Positions 54,457 through 63,336 of a stretch of DNA of 64,000 bases are shown in pieces; positions within the stretch are counted from its first letter, which is position 1; the number at the start of each line of letters is the position of its first letter. The stretch is from Halomicrobium salinisoli (lineage in GTDB: Archaea; Halobacteriota; Halobacteria; Halobacteriales; Haloarculaceae): positions 2,604,001 to 2,668,000 of the forward strand of contig NZ_CP084463.1 of NCBI RefSeq assembly GCF_020405185.1, read 5' to 3'. Both the position numbers and the translations under genes were made by a program. A model generated the notes under the pieces. The model was not told the origin of the DNA and did no database searches. It saw nothing but the letters and a program-made list of their open reading frames with translations.

Positions 54457-55449
54457 GTGGTGGTGTCCGTGACGAGACACCTGACCGAGATCACAGTCGT
54501 CGGCGAGGACGACACCGGCCTCATCGCCGAGGTCACCTCGCTGCTGTTCGAGCGCGGCATCAACATCGAGGACCTCGATCAGGCCGTCCGGGAGGGAGTC
54601 TTCCGAATGACCATGCACGTCGACACCGACGACATGGTCTGCACGCAGGCGAAGCTCCGGGAGGACCTCGAGGAGCTGGGCGAGGAGCTGGGCGTCGACA
54701 CCCAGGTCCGCTTCCCGGCCGACCGGGAGACCCAGTCCATCGCGGTCCTCGTGACCAAGGAGAGCCACTGCCTGGAGGCCATCTTCGAGGCCTGGGCAAG
54801 CGGCGACCTGGGCGCCGACGTGGAGGTGGTCATCGGCAATCACTCCGATCTCCAGCCGCTGGCGGAGGCCTACGACGTCCCCTTCCACGACATCGGCGAC
54901 GAGAAGGGCACGCCCGACGAGGAGGAGCTGCTGGACGTGCTGGCCGAGTACGACACCGACCTGGTCGTCCTCGCGCGGTACATGCGCATCCTCTCGCCGG
55001 ACGTCGTCTTCCGCTACGAGAACAGGATCATCAACGTCCACCCCTCGCTGTTGCCCTCCTTCCCCGGCGCCTCCGCGTACATGCAGGCCATCGAGGAGGG
55101 CGTCCGCATCGCCGGCGTCACCGCCCACTACGTGACGACGGACCTGGACCAGGGGCCGATCATCACCCAGCGGGCGTTCAACGTCCCCGACGACGCCACC
55201 GAGGAGGAGCTCCAGCAGATCGGCCAGCCGCTCGAGGCCGACGCCCTGCTGGAGGCCATCGACCTCCACCTCAACGACAACGTCGCCGTCCACCGCGGCC
55301 GGACGGAACTGCGCGACGCCGACGAGAGCGATGTCCAGCTCGGCGCGCCCCAGAAGCTGGACGACCTCAACCCCGACCGGCCCATCGACGGGCTCGGTGA
55401 CGTCGTCGCGGAGCAGGACGGAGAGCCGGAGGCCGAGGCAGATGACTAG
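54457..55449 (+). CDS. purU: Formyltetrahydrofolate deformylase-like (ACT domain plus formyltransferase)
   Basis: Up to 330 residues. An N-terminal ACT domain (ITVVGEDDTGLIAEVTSLLF, about 10-80) is followed by a formyltransferase domain with the hallmark IINVHPSLLPSFPGA (about 190), GVTAHYVTTDLDQGPII and the preceding VLVTKESHCLEAIFEAW. It gives formate and tetrahydrofolate, balancing one-carbon units with purine synthesis. Starts at 54457, 54460 and 54469 (all GTG) are all close to a TTACAATG box (about 54432-54439). Divergent from purS. The tail overlaps a hairpin repeat. Confidence 0.88.
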   Translation: MVVSVTRHLTEITVVGEDDTGLIAEVTSLLFERGINIEDLDQAVREGVFRMTMHVDTDDMVCTQAKLREDLEELGEELGVDTQVRFPADRETQSIAVLVTKESHCLEAIFEAWASGDLGADVEVVIGNHSDLQPLAEAYDVPFHDIGDEKGTPDEEELLDVLAEYDTDLVVLARYMRILSPDVVFRYENRIINVHPSLLPSFPGASAYMQAIEEGVRIAGVTAHYVTTDLDQGPIITQRAFNVPDDATEEELQQIGQPLEADALLEAIDLHLNDNVAVHRGRTELRDADESDVQLGAPQKLDDLNPDRPIDGLGDVVAEQDGEPEAEADD

Positions 55450-55497
55450 GTCAGTGAGGACCGCGCGAAGCGCGTGTCCGAACCCGTAGTCATCTGC
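55438..55497. repeat. Hairpin repeat, copy 1, overlapping the purU stop
   Basis: 60 nt with perfect 11-bp arms GCAGATGACTA and TAGTCATCTGC. The interior carries CGCGCGAAGCGCG, a second fold-back. The first nine bases plus the stop codon (TAG at 55447-55449) belong to the purU coding frame, so the repeat supplies the last codons. Confidence 0.75.
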
Positions 55498-55507
55498 CTC
55501 GCTTGAA

Positions 55508-55567
55508 GCAGACGACTAGACCAGGGAGAACCGCGCGCAGCGCGTGTTCGAGCCTGTAGTCTTCTGC
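55508..55567. repeat. Hairpin repeat, copy 2
   Basis: 60 nt, 70 nt after copy 1. Arms GCAGACGACTA and TAGTCTTCTGC pair with one mismatch. The interior CCGCGCGCAGCGCGTG differs from copy 1 but keeps the fold-back. A partial third arm starts near 55571 (GCAGAAGCGGACGACGAGG). It probably ends the purU transcript or is a mobile palindromic repeat. Confidence 0.75.
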
Positions 55568-55728
55568 TTCGCAGAAGCGGACGACGAGGCCAGCGAGGCC
55601 GTTTATGGCCGAGCACGCGGTCTTTTCACGCGGAAGGAGCCGACTAACGGAACTGCTCGGAGACGTGACGGCAACGCCGTCGGACACCGCCGGGTATTCC
55701 CGGCCGGCGACCGTAGCCGGACTCGATC

Positions 55729-56727
55729 ATGGCCGAGGAGATGACCGCCTACGTCATCGAGGAGTACGGCGACCCCGACGTCTTTCAGCGCCAGACCGTC
55801 GAGCGGCCCGAGCCCGGGCCGGAGGAGATACGCGTCGACGTCGCGGCGACGAGCCTCAACCCCGTCGACTACAAGATCCGCAGCGGCGACCTGCCGGACT
55901 TCGCGCCGGAGTTCCCGGCGGTCCTCCACTGCGACGTGTCGGGGGTCGTCGACGCCGTCGGCGACGACGTCGACCGGTTCGAGGCGGGCGACGAGGTCTA
56001 CGGGATGCCCGGCGGCGCGGGCCGACAGGGCTCGCTGGCCGAGTACGTGGTCGGTGACGCGGGCGCCTTCGCGGACGCGCCGGAGTCCATCTCGCTCGAG
56101 GAGGCCGCGGCGCTGCCGGTCGTCGCGCTGACGGCCTGGGAGATGCTCGCGGACAAGGCCTCCGCCGGCGAGGGCGACGACGTGATCGTCTACGGGGGCG
56201 CCGGCGGCGTCGGCCACGTCGGCGTGCAGCTGGCCGACCACTTCGGCGCCGACGTGACCGCCACGGGGTCGACCGAGGAGAAGCGCGACCTGGCCGCGGA
56301 GCTGGGCGCCGACGCGACCGTCGACTACACCGAGACGGACGTGGCGACCTACGTCGACGAGCACGCGGACGGCGACGGGTTCGACCTCGTCTTCGATCCC
56401 GTCGGCGACGACCACCTGCAGACCGCGTTCGAGGCGGTCCGGCCGTACGGGTCGGTCGTGACGACCGAATCCAGTTCGACGCAGGACGTGTCGGCGATGC
56501 ACGCCAACTCGCTGTCGCTGGGCGTGGTCCTGGTGATCCTGCCGGTGCTGCTCGGCGAGGGCGAGGAGCGGATCGGCGAGGAGCTCACGGAGATCGCGCG
56601 GCTGGTCGACGAGGGAGTCGTCGAACCACGGATCGACGAGCGGTTCGGCTTCGACGAGGCGGCCGCGGCCCACCGCCGGGGCGAGGAGGGCGACGTCCTC
56701 GGGAAGCTCCTGCTGGTCGCCGAGTAG
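55729..56727 (+). CDS. Zinc-free MDR oxidoreductase (quinone reductase-like)
   Basis: 332 residues. AATSLNPVDYKIRSGDLPDF is the zinc-free quinone-reductase signature; the nucleotide motif is VIVYGGAGGVGHVGVQLA (about 155-172); the end GDVLGKLLLVAE is typical. The N-terminus starts with MAEEMTAYVIEEYG; ATG 55741 is an alternative start. It is the fourth MDR protein in the window and is similar in layout to the one at 46231. Confidence 0.88.
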   Translation: MAEEMTAYVIEEYGDPDVFQRQTVERPEPGPEEIRVDVAATSLNPVDYKIRSGDLPDFAPEFPAVLHCDVSGVVDAVGDDVDRFEAGDEVYGMPGGAGRQGSLAEYVVGDAGAFADAPESISLEEAAALPVVALTAWEMLADKASAGEGDDVIVYGGAGGVGHVGVQLADHFGADVTATGSTEEKRDLAAELGADATVDYTETDVATYVDEHADGDGFDLVFDPVGDDHLQTAFEAVRPYGSVVTTESSSTQDVSAMHANSLSLGVVLVILPVLLGEGEERIGEELTEIARLVDEGVVEPRIDERFGFDEAAAAHRRGEEGDVLGKLLLVAE

Positions 56728-56753
56728 GCCCGGTCGTCGAGCGCCGCGACGGG

Positions 56754-57455
56754 TCAGACCGGCCAGTCCGGTCGGCGGTCGACCGCGGCGATGTCGCCGT
56801 CGTCGTCGACGGTGACGGCGGCGTCGAACAGCGTCCGGAGCCGCTGTCGAACGCTCTCGTCGTGGGCGTCGGGATCGAAGTGGTAGTGGGCGTGGCCGCC
56901 GGCCTCGTCGACGAGGTCACGCAGCGAGTTCAGGAAGCGGTGGGCGCGGTCGACGTCGCTGTAGAGGATCAGCGGCGTGATCGAGTCGAAACAGACCACC
57001 GGATCGGCGGCGTCGTCGTATTGCCGGAGGTGCTTGTCGACGAGCACGCCGAGCCTCGTGAGCGACGCCGACGGATCGACCGCGTCGACCGAGGCGTCGA
57101 CGGGGAGGTCCGCGAGCCGGTCGCGGACGGCGTCCGAGGGGTCGTCCGGCCGGACGGCGATCACGTCCACCGAGGGGGCGCCGTCGGAGCGCCGCTCCGA
57201 CGAGGATCGGCTCGCGTCGCTCGCCTCACCCCCGTCGCCGAGGTCGCGGTCGGAGACGAGCCGATCCGGGACGAGTCGCTCCGGACGCAGCCCCCGGTAG
57301 GTGACGATCAGGACGTCGGAGGGCGGGCCCTGGGCGCTGCACAGGTCCGCACAGACGTCGTATCGGTAGGGGCCGATGGGGGACGACTCGACGAGGACGT
57401 GGGAGGCCTCCAGCAGCGGCGGCGGGAGATCGTAGGAGCGGGCGGCCTGGGACAT
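56754..57455 (-). CDS. DUF7504-like haloarchaeal protein with in-frame palindromic insertion
   Basis: 233 residues. The overall pattern is a degenerate RecA/KaiC-like fold: DVLIVTYRGLRPERLV (strand), DPVVCFDSITPLILYSDVDR (Walker B-like region, about 145-165) and AHRFLNSLRDLVDEAGGHAH. No Walker A Lys is seen. This family is common near haloarchaeal signalling genes; function unknown. Residues about 74-92 (GGEASDASRSSSERRSDG) are a Ser/Asp/Arg-rich insert encoded by the palindromic element at 57180-57236. The gene is divergent from the sensor kinase at 57717. Confidence 0.75.
   Translation of the reverse strand: MSQAARSYDLPPPLLEASHVLVESSPIGPYRYDVCADLCSAQGPPSDVLIVTYRGLRPERLVPDRLVSDRDLGDGGEASDASRSSSERRSDGAPSVDVIAVRPDDPSDAVRDRLADLPVDASVDAVDPSASLTRLGVLVDKHLRQYDDAADPVVCFDSITPLILYSDVDRAHRFLNSLRDLVDEAGGHAHYHFDPDAHDESVRQRLRTLFDAAVTVDDDGDIAAVDRRPDWPV
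57180..57236 (-). repeat. In-frame palindromic element, copy 1
   Basis: 57 nt read on the minus strand inside the 56754-57455 gene. It encodes GGEASDASRSSSERRSDG. The 19-nt hairpin at 57183-57201 has 8-bp arms GTCGGAGC and GCTCCGAC. The same element, in the same reading frame, is at 58497-58553 in the gene starting at 57717. Confidence 0.75.
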
Positions 57456-57716
57456 CGGCGTTCACCACTCTGTCGACTCGCCAACGAATTAGTACTTTCG
57501 CAACGCGTGACATTAGCGACCGCGTTCTTGCCCGAGCACGGGCAGTCCGTCCGGTCGGCGAATCCCGCCAGCGTGGTCCGGGTGGGACGGCGGCCGGCGA
57601 CCGATCGGCGCCCGGACGGTCGACGGACCGCCGTCTCGGGCGGTCTAGCGTCCAGTTTCTGACGGGACACCGATAAACAGCCATTTCAGTCTGACCCCCC
57701 TCCTACGGACAACGAC

Positions 57717-60080
57717 ATGGCAGACAGGGCAGAGGCGGAGTGCGAGAGCCCGACGCAGTCGACGCCGATACGGGTGCTGCAGGTGGACGACGACGAGGCG
57801 CTGGCGGCGACGGTCACGAGCTTCCTCGAGCGCGTCAGCGACCGGATCACGACGATCAGCGAGACGAACGCGGTCGACGCGCTCTCGCGGCTGGAGTCGA
57901 CCGACGTCGACTGCGTCGTCACCGACTACCAGATGCCGCGGATGGACGGGATCGAACTCGTCGAGGCCGTCCGCGAGGAGTACCCGGACCTGCCCTGTAT
58001 CCTCTACACCGGCGAGGGCAGCGAGGCGGTGGCCAGCGACGCCATCGCGGCCGGGGCCACCGACTACCTCCAGAAGCGGCCGGAGACGGAGCAGTACGAG
58101 CTGCTGGCCAACCGCATCGAGAACGCCGTCGAGAGCTACCGGGCGCGCCGCCGGGCCCGGACGCTCGAGCGGGCCCGCGCCGTCGCGCGCGAGGTCAACC
58201 GGGCGCTCCTGCGAGCGTCGACCGCGTCGGAGATCGAGCGGGCGGTCTGTGACGTCCTCGCCGACTCGACGGTCTACACGGGCGCCTGGATCGGAACGGT
58301 CGATCCCGAAACGGGCGCGGTCGAGCCCCGGACCCGCGCGGGAATCGACGCCGACTCCGACGGGCTCCTCGTGGCCGGGGAGTGGCCGGCGGATCGGACC
58401 GGCGACGGTATAGCCGACGAGGGGTCCGCGGGCGACGGGACGTCGGCCCCGGGCGACGGCCGCGTCGCGGTCCGCGACGCGACCGACGCACCGCTTGACG
58501 GAGGTGAGGCGAGCGATACGAGCCGATCCACGTCAGAACCTCGTTCTGACGGGAACGTGCGCTCCGTCGCGACGGTCCCGCTCGCGACCGGCGACGGGCG
58601 CCGGGGCCTGCTGACCGTCTACTCGGGCCAGCAGACGGTCAGCGACGCGGAGCGGGACCTCCTCGCCGAACTGGCCGACGACGTGACCCACGCGCTCGGC
58701 GCCGTCGAGGCCCAGCGGGCGCTCCGGGCGGAGCGGGACCGACGGGCCGCACTCTTCGATAACGCGCCGATTCCCATCGCGGAGGCCCACCACCGCGAGA
58801 ACGGCATCGCCATCACGGACGTCAACGGCGCCTTCGAGGAGACCTTCGGGTTCGGCGCGGACGACCTCGACGTCGGCGCTGTCGTCGACCGCATGGTCCC
58901 GGAGGACGAACGCGACGGATACGAGGCGGTCGTCGCGGCGCTGGCCGACGGCGAGAGCGTGGTCCGGGAGGTCAGGCGCCGGACGGCGGACGGCGTGCGG
59001 GACTTCCTGCTGACGGCCTGCCCGGCCTCGGTCGACGGCGACGGCGGCGCCTACGTCTGGTACACCGACGTCACCGAGCGCCGGGAACTGGCGGCGGAGC
59101 TCCGGGAGCGGGCGAACCTCCTCGATCACGTCTTCGGCCAGATCCCGACGGCGCTGTACGTCAAGGACACCGAGGGCCGTCACGTCCGGATGAGCGACTA
59201 CGACACCGATCCGGCGGACGCGATCGGCAAAACGGACCCCGAGATCTACGGCGACACCGAGTTCGCCCGGGGGACGTACGCCGACGACATGCGGGTTATC
59301 GAGGAGGGCGAGCGGATCCACAACCAGGAGGAGTTCAACCCGGAGAACGGCGAGTGGACGCTCACCTCGAAGGTGCCCTACTACGGGGAGGACGGGGAGA
59401 TCAAGGGCCTGATCGGCGTCTCCCGGCTCATCACGGAGAAGAAGGAGTACGAGCGCGAGCTCAAGCGGAAGAACGAGCGCCTGGAGGAGTTCGCGAGCGT
59501 CATCAGCCACGACCTGCGGAACCCGCTGACCGTCGCGCTCGGCCAGCTCGACCACTACCGCGCCGAGCACGACGACGAGCGCCTGGAGCGGACCGGCGAG
59601 GCGCTGGAGCGGATGGAGACGCTGATCGAGGACCTGCTCGCGCTCGCGCGACAGGGCCAGAGCATCGACGAGACGCGACCGCTGTGGCTGTCCGACGTCG
59701 TCGCGGACGCCCGGGACTCCGTCGAGGCGCCGGACGCGACCGTCGACGTCGCCCGCGATGGGCGGATCGAGGCCGACGAGAGCCGGGTGCGCCAGTTGCT
59801 GGAGAACCTCTTCCGCAACTCGGTCGAGCACGCCGGCGAGTCCGCGTCCGTCCGCGTCGGCGCCCTCGAGGACGGCTTCTTCGTCGCGGACGACGGGCCG
59901 GGGATCGCCCCGGCCGAGCGCGAGCGGGTCTTCGAACCCGGCTACACCACCGACGAGGGCGGGACGGGCTTCGGACTGGCCATCGTGCGCGACGTCGCCG
60001 AGGCCCACGGGTGGGACGTGACCGTCACCGAGAGCGCGGCCGGCGGCGCTCGCTTCGAGTTCACTCGGCTGCCCACGTGA
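57717..60080 (+). CDS. Hybrid receiver-GAF-PAS-PAS sensor histidine kinase
   Basis: 787 residues. Receiver domain at 17-135 (LQVDDDEALAATV; phospho-Asp in CVVTDYQMPRMDG; YLQKR). A helical linker leads to a Bat-type GAF domain (about 160-330; TVYTGAWIGTVDPETGAVEP). This contains the Ser/Asp-rich palindromic insert at 261-279. Two PAS domains follow (about 350-460, PIAEAHHRENGIAITDVNGA; about 470-565, QIPTALYVKDTEGRHVRMSD). The H-box is FASVISHDLRNPLTVALG (H598) and the HATPase has LENLFRNSVEHAG, DDGPGIAPAERE and GTGFGLAIV. A soluble sensor. Confidence 0.9.
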   Translation: MADRAEAECESPTQSTPIRVLQVDDDEALAATVTSFLERVSDRITTISETNAVDALSRLESTDVDCVVTDYQMPRMDGIELVEAVREEYPDLPCILYTGEGSEAVASDAIAAGATDYLQKRPETEQYELLANRIENAVESYRARRRARTLERARAVAREVNRALLRASTASEIERAVCDVLADSTVYTGAWIGTVDPETGAVEPRTRAGIDADSDGLLVAGEWPADRTGDGIADEGSAGDGTSAPGDGRVAVRDATDAPLDGGEASDTSRSTSEPRSDGNVRSVATVPLATGDGRRGLLTVYSGQQTVSDAERDLLAELADDVTHALGAVEAQRALRAERDRRAALFDNAPIPIAEAHHRENGIAITDVNGAFEETFGFGADDLDVGAVVDRMVPEDERDGYEAVVAALADGESVVREVRRRTADGVRDFLLTACPASVDGDGGAYVWYTDVTERRELAAELRERANLLDHVFGQIPTALYVKDTEGRHVRMSDYDTDPADAIGKTDPEIYGDTEFARGTYADDMRVIEEGERIHNQEEFNPENGEWTLTSKVPYYGEDGEIKGLIGVSRLITEKKEYERELKRKNERLEEFASVISHDLRNPLTVALGQLDHYRAEHDDERLERTGEALERMETLIEDLLALARQGQSIDETRPLWLSDVVADARDSVEAPDATVDVARDGRIEADESRVRQLLENLFRNSVEHAGESASVRVGALEDGFFVADDGPGIAPAERERVFEPGYTTDEGGTGFGLAIVRDVAEAHGWDVTVTESAAGGARFEFTRLPT
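58497..58553 (+). repeat. In-frame palindromic element, copy 2
   Basis: 57 nt inside the kinase gene. It encodes GGEASDTSRSTSEPRSDG. Hairpin 58532-58550 has 8-bp arms GTCAGAAC and GTTCTGAC. The arm sequences differ from copy 1, but the perfect pairing is kept by matching changes on both sides. Confidence 0.75.
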
Positions 60081-60230
60081 GGCCGGCCGCGCCGGGCGGT
60101 CGATACGGTCCCCGCCGAGCGGGCAGACGGGGCGGCGTCCCGCGAGCGATCCGACCCGTCCGCCGCGCAGTGTGTCAATATTGGACAGTATTCAGAACCC
60201 TTACCCCCCTCGGTGACCTCCGGACAGAGG

Positions 60231-62882
60231 ATGGGTTCGTCCTCGCGAGCGGACGCCGAATCGGCGGTCCGCCGGCAGGAGATCGTCGCTGAACTGGGGG
60301 ACCGGGCGCTCGGCGGGGCGGACGTCGACGCGCTCGTCGTCGACGCGGTAGCGGCCGTCGCCGAGGCGCTCGACGTCGACCGCGTCGCGGCGCTGCGGCT
60401 GACGCCTGACGGCGAGTCGCTGGTGATAGAGAGCACCGCCGGGTGGGACGGCGAGGGCGAGCGAGTCGACGTCGCGGCGGACTCGCTGATCGCGGCGCCC
60501 CTGTTCGACGACGGACCGGTCGTCGTCGAGGAGGCCCGGGCCGACGGGTACGCCGTCCCCGAGGCGCTCGGCGGATCGGTCGTCGGCGGCGCGGGCGTGA
60601 CGATCGGTCCCGACGCGGATCCCTGGGGCGTGCTGGGCGTCTACGCGACCGAGCGCCGCGCGCTCGACGAGGGCGAAGCGCTGTTCCTCGGCACCGTCGC
60701 CAACGCGCTCGCGACGGCCGTCCAGACGGAACGGGCGCGGGACGGCGAGGCCGAGCGCGCCGCCGTCCTCGAACAGGCGACCGACGGCTTCTACGCGCTC
60801 GACGAGGAGTGGCGGATCACGCGGCTCGACGACCGGGCCGAGCGGCTGATCGACCCCGGCGGCGGCGATTTCCTGGGGGAACCCCTGTGGGAGGCGCTCG
60901 AGTGGGACGTCGAGGAGGCGCTGCGCGAGGCCTACGAGCAGGCGCGGGAGACGGGTTCGCCGACGGCCGTCGAGGCGTACTTCCCCGCTCCCCTGGACGC
61001 CTGGTACGAGTTCGGGGCCCACCCCACCGGGTCGGGCCTGTCGGTGTACTGCAGGGACGTCACCGACCGCAAGGCCCGCGAGCGCGAGCTCGAGCAGTAC
61101 GAGACGGTCGCCGAGACGGCGTCGGACGTGATCCTCACGATCGACGCCGACAGCGTCGTGCAGACGGTCAATCCCGCCGTCGAGGAGACCTTCGGGCACG
61201 CGCCCGAGGACCTGATCGGCGAGTCGCTGACGGCGCTGATGCCCGACCGCTACGTCGACTCGCACTTCGGGGCCGTCGAACGGTACCTCGAGACGGGCGA
61301 GCGGCACCTCGACTGGGAGTACCTCGAACTCACCGGCGAGCGCGCCGACGGGACCGAGATCCCGATCGCCGTGTCCTTCAGCGAGTACGAGTACGGCGGC
61401 GAGCGGTACTTCACCGGCATCATCCGCGACGTCTCCGACCGGGTCGAGCGCGAGCGTGAACTGGAGGAGTACGAGCGCCGCTACCGGACGCTGATCGAGC
61501 ACTTCCCCAACGGCGCCGTCGCCATCGTCGACGAGGACCTGCGCTACCTGACCCTCGGCGGCGACCCGATCGCCGTCGACGCGACCACCGGCGAGGCCGC
61601 GGAGGGGAAGCCCCTCGGGGCCGCCCTGCCAGACGACCTGGCGGCGGAGCTGCGCCCGCGCTACGCCGCCGCGCTGGACGGCGCGGAGAGCGCCTACGAG
61701 CTCGAGTACGACGGCCGCACCTACGAGGTGCGGATCGTCCCCGTCCGGGACGAGTCGGGCGAGGTGTTCGCCGCGCTGGGCACCTCCCAGGACGTGACGA
61801 AACACCGGGAGTACGAGCGCCGCCTCGAGGAGTCCGAGCGCCGTTACCGGACGCTGATCGAGCACTTCCCCAACGGCGCCGTCGCGCTGTTCGACGAGGA
61901 CCTGCGGTACCAGATCGCCGGCGGGAAACTCCTCGATGGGATCGACGCCACCGCGGACGCCATCGTCGGGCAGACCGTCTGGGAGCGCTATCCCGAGGAC
62001 CTCGCCGAGAGGATGGCCGAGAAGTTCCGCGAGGCCCTCGACGGCGCGGCGCAGAGCTTCGAGATCGAGTTCCACGGCCGCCACTTGCAGGCGTACACGC
62101 TCCCGATCGAGGACGAGGCCGGGAACACCTTCGCAGGCATGATAATGGTTCAGGACGTCACCGAACGCAAGAAGTACGAGCGGCGACTGGAGGAGTCCAA
62201 CGAGCGGTTAGAGCAGTTCGCCTACGCCGCCTCCCACGATCTGCAGGAACCGTTACGAATGGTATCGAGCTATCTACGACTCATCGAGCAGCGCTATGCG
62301 GACGAACTGGACGAGGACGGGCGGGAGTTCCTCGAGTTCGCGGTCGACGGCGCCGACCGCATGCGGGAGATGATCGAGGGGCTGCTGGAGTACTCGCGGG
62401 TGGAGACGCGGGGCGATCCGTTCGAGCCCGTCGACCTCGACGACGTGCTCGCGGACGTCCGCGACGACCTCCAGGTGAAGATCGCCGAGAGCGACGCCGA
62501 GATCACCACCGACCCGCTGCCCGAGGTCCGGGGCGACCGCGGCCAGTTACGACAGGTGCTCCAGAACCTGCTGGACAACGCCATCGAGTACAGCGGCGAC
62601 GAACCGCCCCGGATCGACGTCGAGGCCGAGCGCGACGGACGCCTGTGGGCGATATCGGTCAGCGACGAGGGGATCGGCATCGATCCCGACGACGCCGACC
62701 GCGTCTTCGAGGTGTTCCAGCGCCTCCACTCCCACGAGGAACACGAGGGGACGGGCATCGGACTGGCGCTGTGCCGGCGCATCGTCGAGCGCCACGGCGG
62801 CGAGATCGAGATCGACTCCGAACCCGGAGACGGGACCATCATAACTTTCACGCTGCCTCCCGCAGGTGATGACCGTGCGTGA
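60231..62882 (+). CDS. Multi-PAS sensor histidine kinase
   Basis: 883 residues from ATG 60231 (GTG 60213 is possible). A GAF-like domain (about 10-170; VDRVAALRLTPDGESLVIES) comes first, followed by four PAS domains: about 180-285, 290-415 (ASDVILTIDADSVVQTVNPA), 415-530 and 535-650. The last two are tandem copies spaced by 121 codons, both with YRTLIEHFPNGAVA. The H-box is FAYAASHDLQEPLRMV (H669) and the HATPase has LQNLLDNAIEYSGDE, SDEGIGIDPDDAD and GTGIGLALC. The output core nearly matches the kinase at 41310. It overlaps the response regulator gene downstream by 14 nt, its likely partner. Confidence 0.9.
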   Translation: MGSSSRADAESAVRRQEIVAELGDRALGGADVDALVVDAVAAVAEALDVDRVAALRLTPDGESLVIESTAGWDGEGERVDVAADSLIAAPLFDDGPVVVEEARADGYAVPEALGGSVVGGAGVTIGPDADPWGVLGVYATERRALDEGEALFLGTVANALATAVQTERARDGEAERAAVLEQATDGFYALDEEWRITRLDDRAERLIDPGGGDFLGEPLWEALEWDVEEALREAYEQARETGSPTAVEAYFPAPLDAWYEFGAHPTGSGLSVYCRDVTDRKARERELEQYETVAETASDVILTIDADSVVQTVNPAVEETFGHAPEDLIGESLTALMPDRYVDSHFGAVERYLETGERHLDWEYLELTGERADGTEIPIAVSFSEYEYGGERYFTGIIRDVSDRVERERELEEYERRYRTLIEHFPNGAVAIVDEDLRYLTLGGDPIAVDATTGEAAEGKPLGAALPDDLAAELRPRYAAALDGAESAYELEYDGRTYEVRIVPVRDESGEVFAALGTSQDVTKHREYERRLEESERRYRTLIEHFPNGAVALFDEDLRYQIAGGKLLDGIDATADAIVGQTVWERYPEDLAERMAEKFREALDGAAQSFEIEFHGRHLQAYTLPIEDEAGNTFAGMIMVQDVTERKKYERRLEESNERLEQFAYAASHDLQEPLRMVSSYLRLIEQRYADELDEDGREFLEFAVDGADRMREMIEGLLEYSRVETRGDPFEPVDLDDVLADVRDDLQVKIAESDAEITTDPLPEVRGDRGQLRQVLQNLLDNAIEYSGDEPPRIDVEAERDGRLWAISVSDEGIGIDPDDADRVFEVFQRLHSHEEHEGTGIGLALCRRIVERHGGEIEIDSEPGDGTIITFTLPPAGDDRA
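61472..61523 (+). repeat. Direct repeat from PAS duplication, copy 1
   Basis: 52 nt in the third PAS domain of the kinase, 50/52 identical to 61835-61886 (363 nt, exactly 121 codons, downstream). It reads into YRTLIEHFPNGAVA. Identity beyond this block is lower, so this is an older domain duplication or a recently converted segment. Confidence 0.75.
61835..61886 (+). repeat. Direct repeat from PAS duplication, copy 2
   Basis: Second copy of the 52-nt block, in the fourth PAS domain. Confidence 0.75.
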
Positions 62883-63336
62883 CGACGACGCGGCGCCGGC
62901 CGACATCCTCCTGGTCGAGGACAACCCCGGCGACGTCCGACTGACACAGGAGGCCTTCGAGGAAGGGGGTATCTCCAACACCCTGCACGTCGCCACCGAC
63001 GGCGTCGAGGCGCTTGACTTCCTCCACCAGCGGGGCGACCACGAGGACGCGCCGCGGCCCGACATCGTCCTGCTGGACCTGAACCTCCCCCGGAAGAACG
63101 GCGAGGAGGTCCTCGAGGAGATCAACGACGATCCGGAACTGGCCTGCATCCCCGTGATCGTCCTGACGAGTTCGCGGGCCGAGGAGGACGTCGTCCAGTC
63201 CTACGAGTTGCGGGCCAACGCCTTCCTCACGAAGCCGGTCGACCCCGACGAGTTCATCGAGGTCGTCCAGTCGTTCCAGGCGTTCTGGCTCTCGGTCGTC
63301 CGACTGCCGCCGTGCGAGGACCGCGATGACGAGTGA
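62869..63336 (+). CDS. Single-domain response regulator (Rcp1-like)
   Basis: 155 residues. The receiver has DILLVEDNPGDVRLTQEAFE, phospho-Asp D70 in VLLDLNLPRKNGEEV, the Thr/Ser in VLTSS and the Lys in FLTKPVDPDEF. There is no output domain, as in Rcp1 of cyanobacterial phytochromes, so it probably relays phosphate or binds another protein. ATG 62869 lies inside the kinase gene; GTG 62866 is possible. It overlaps the next gene by 11 nt. Confidence 0.9.
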   Translation: MTVRDDDAAPADILLVEDNPGDVRLTQEAFEEGGISNTLHVATDGVEALDFLHQRGDHEDAPRPDIVLLDLNLPRKNGEEVLEEINDDPELACIPVIVLTSSRAEEDVVQSYELRANAFLTKPVDPDEFIEVVQSFQAFWLSVVRLPPCEDRDDE

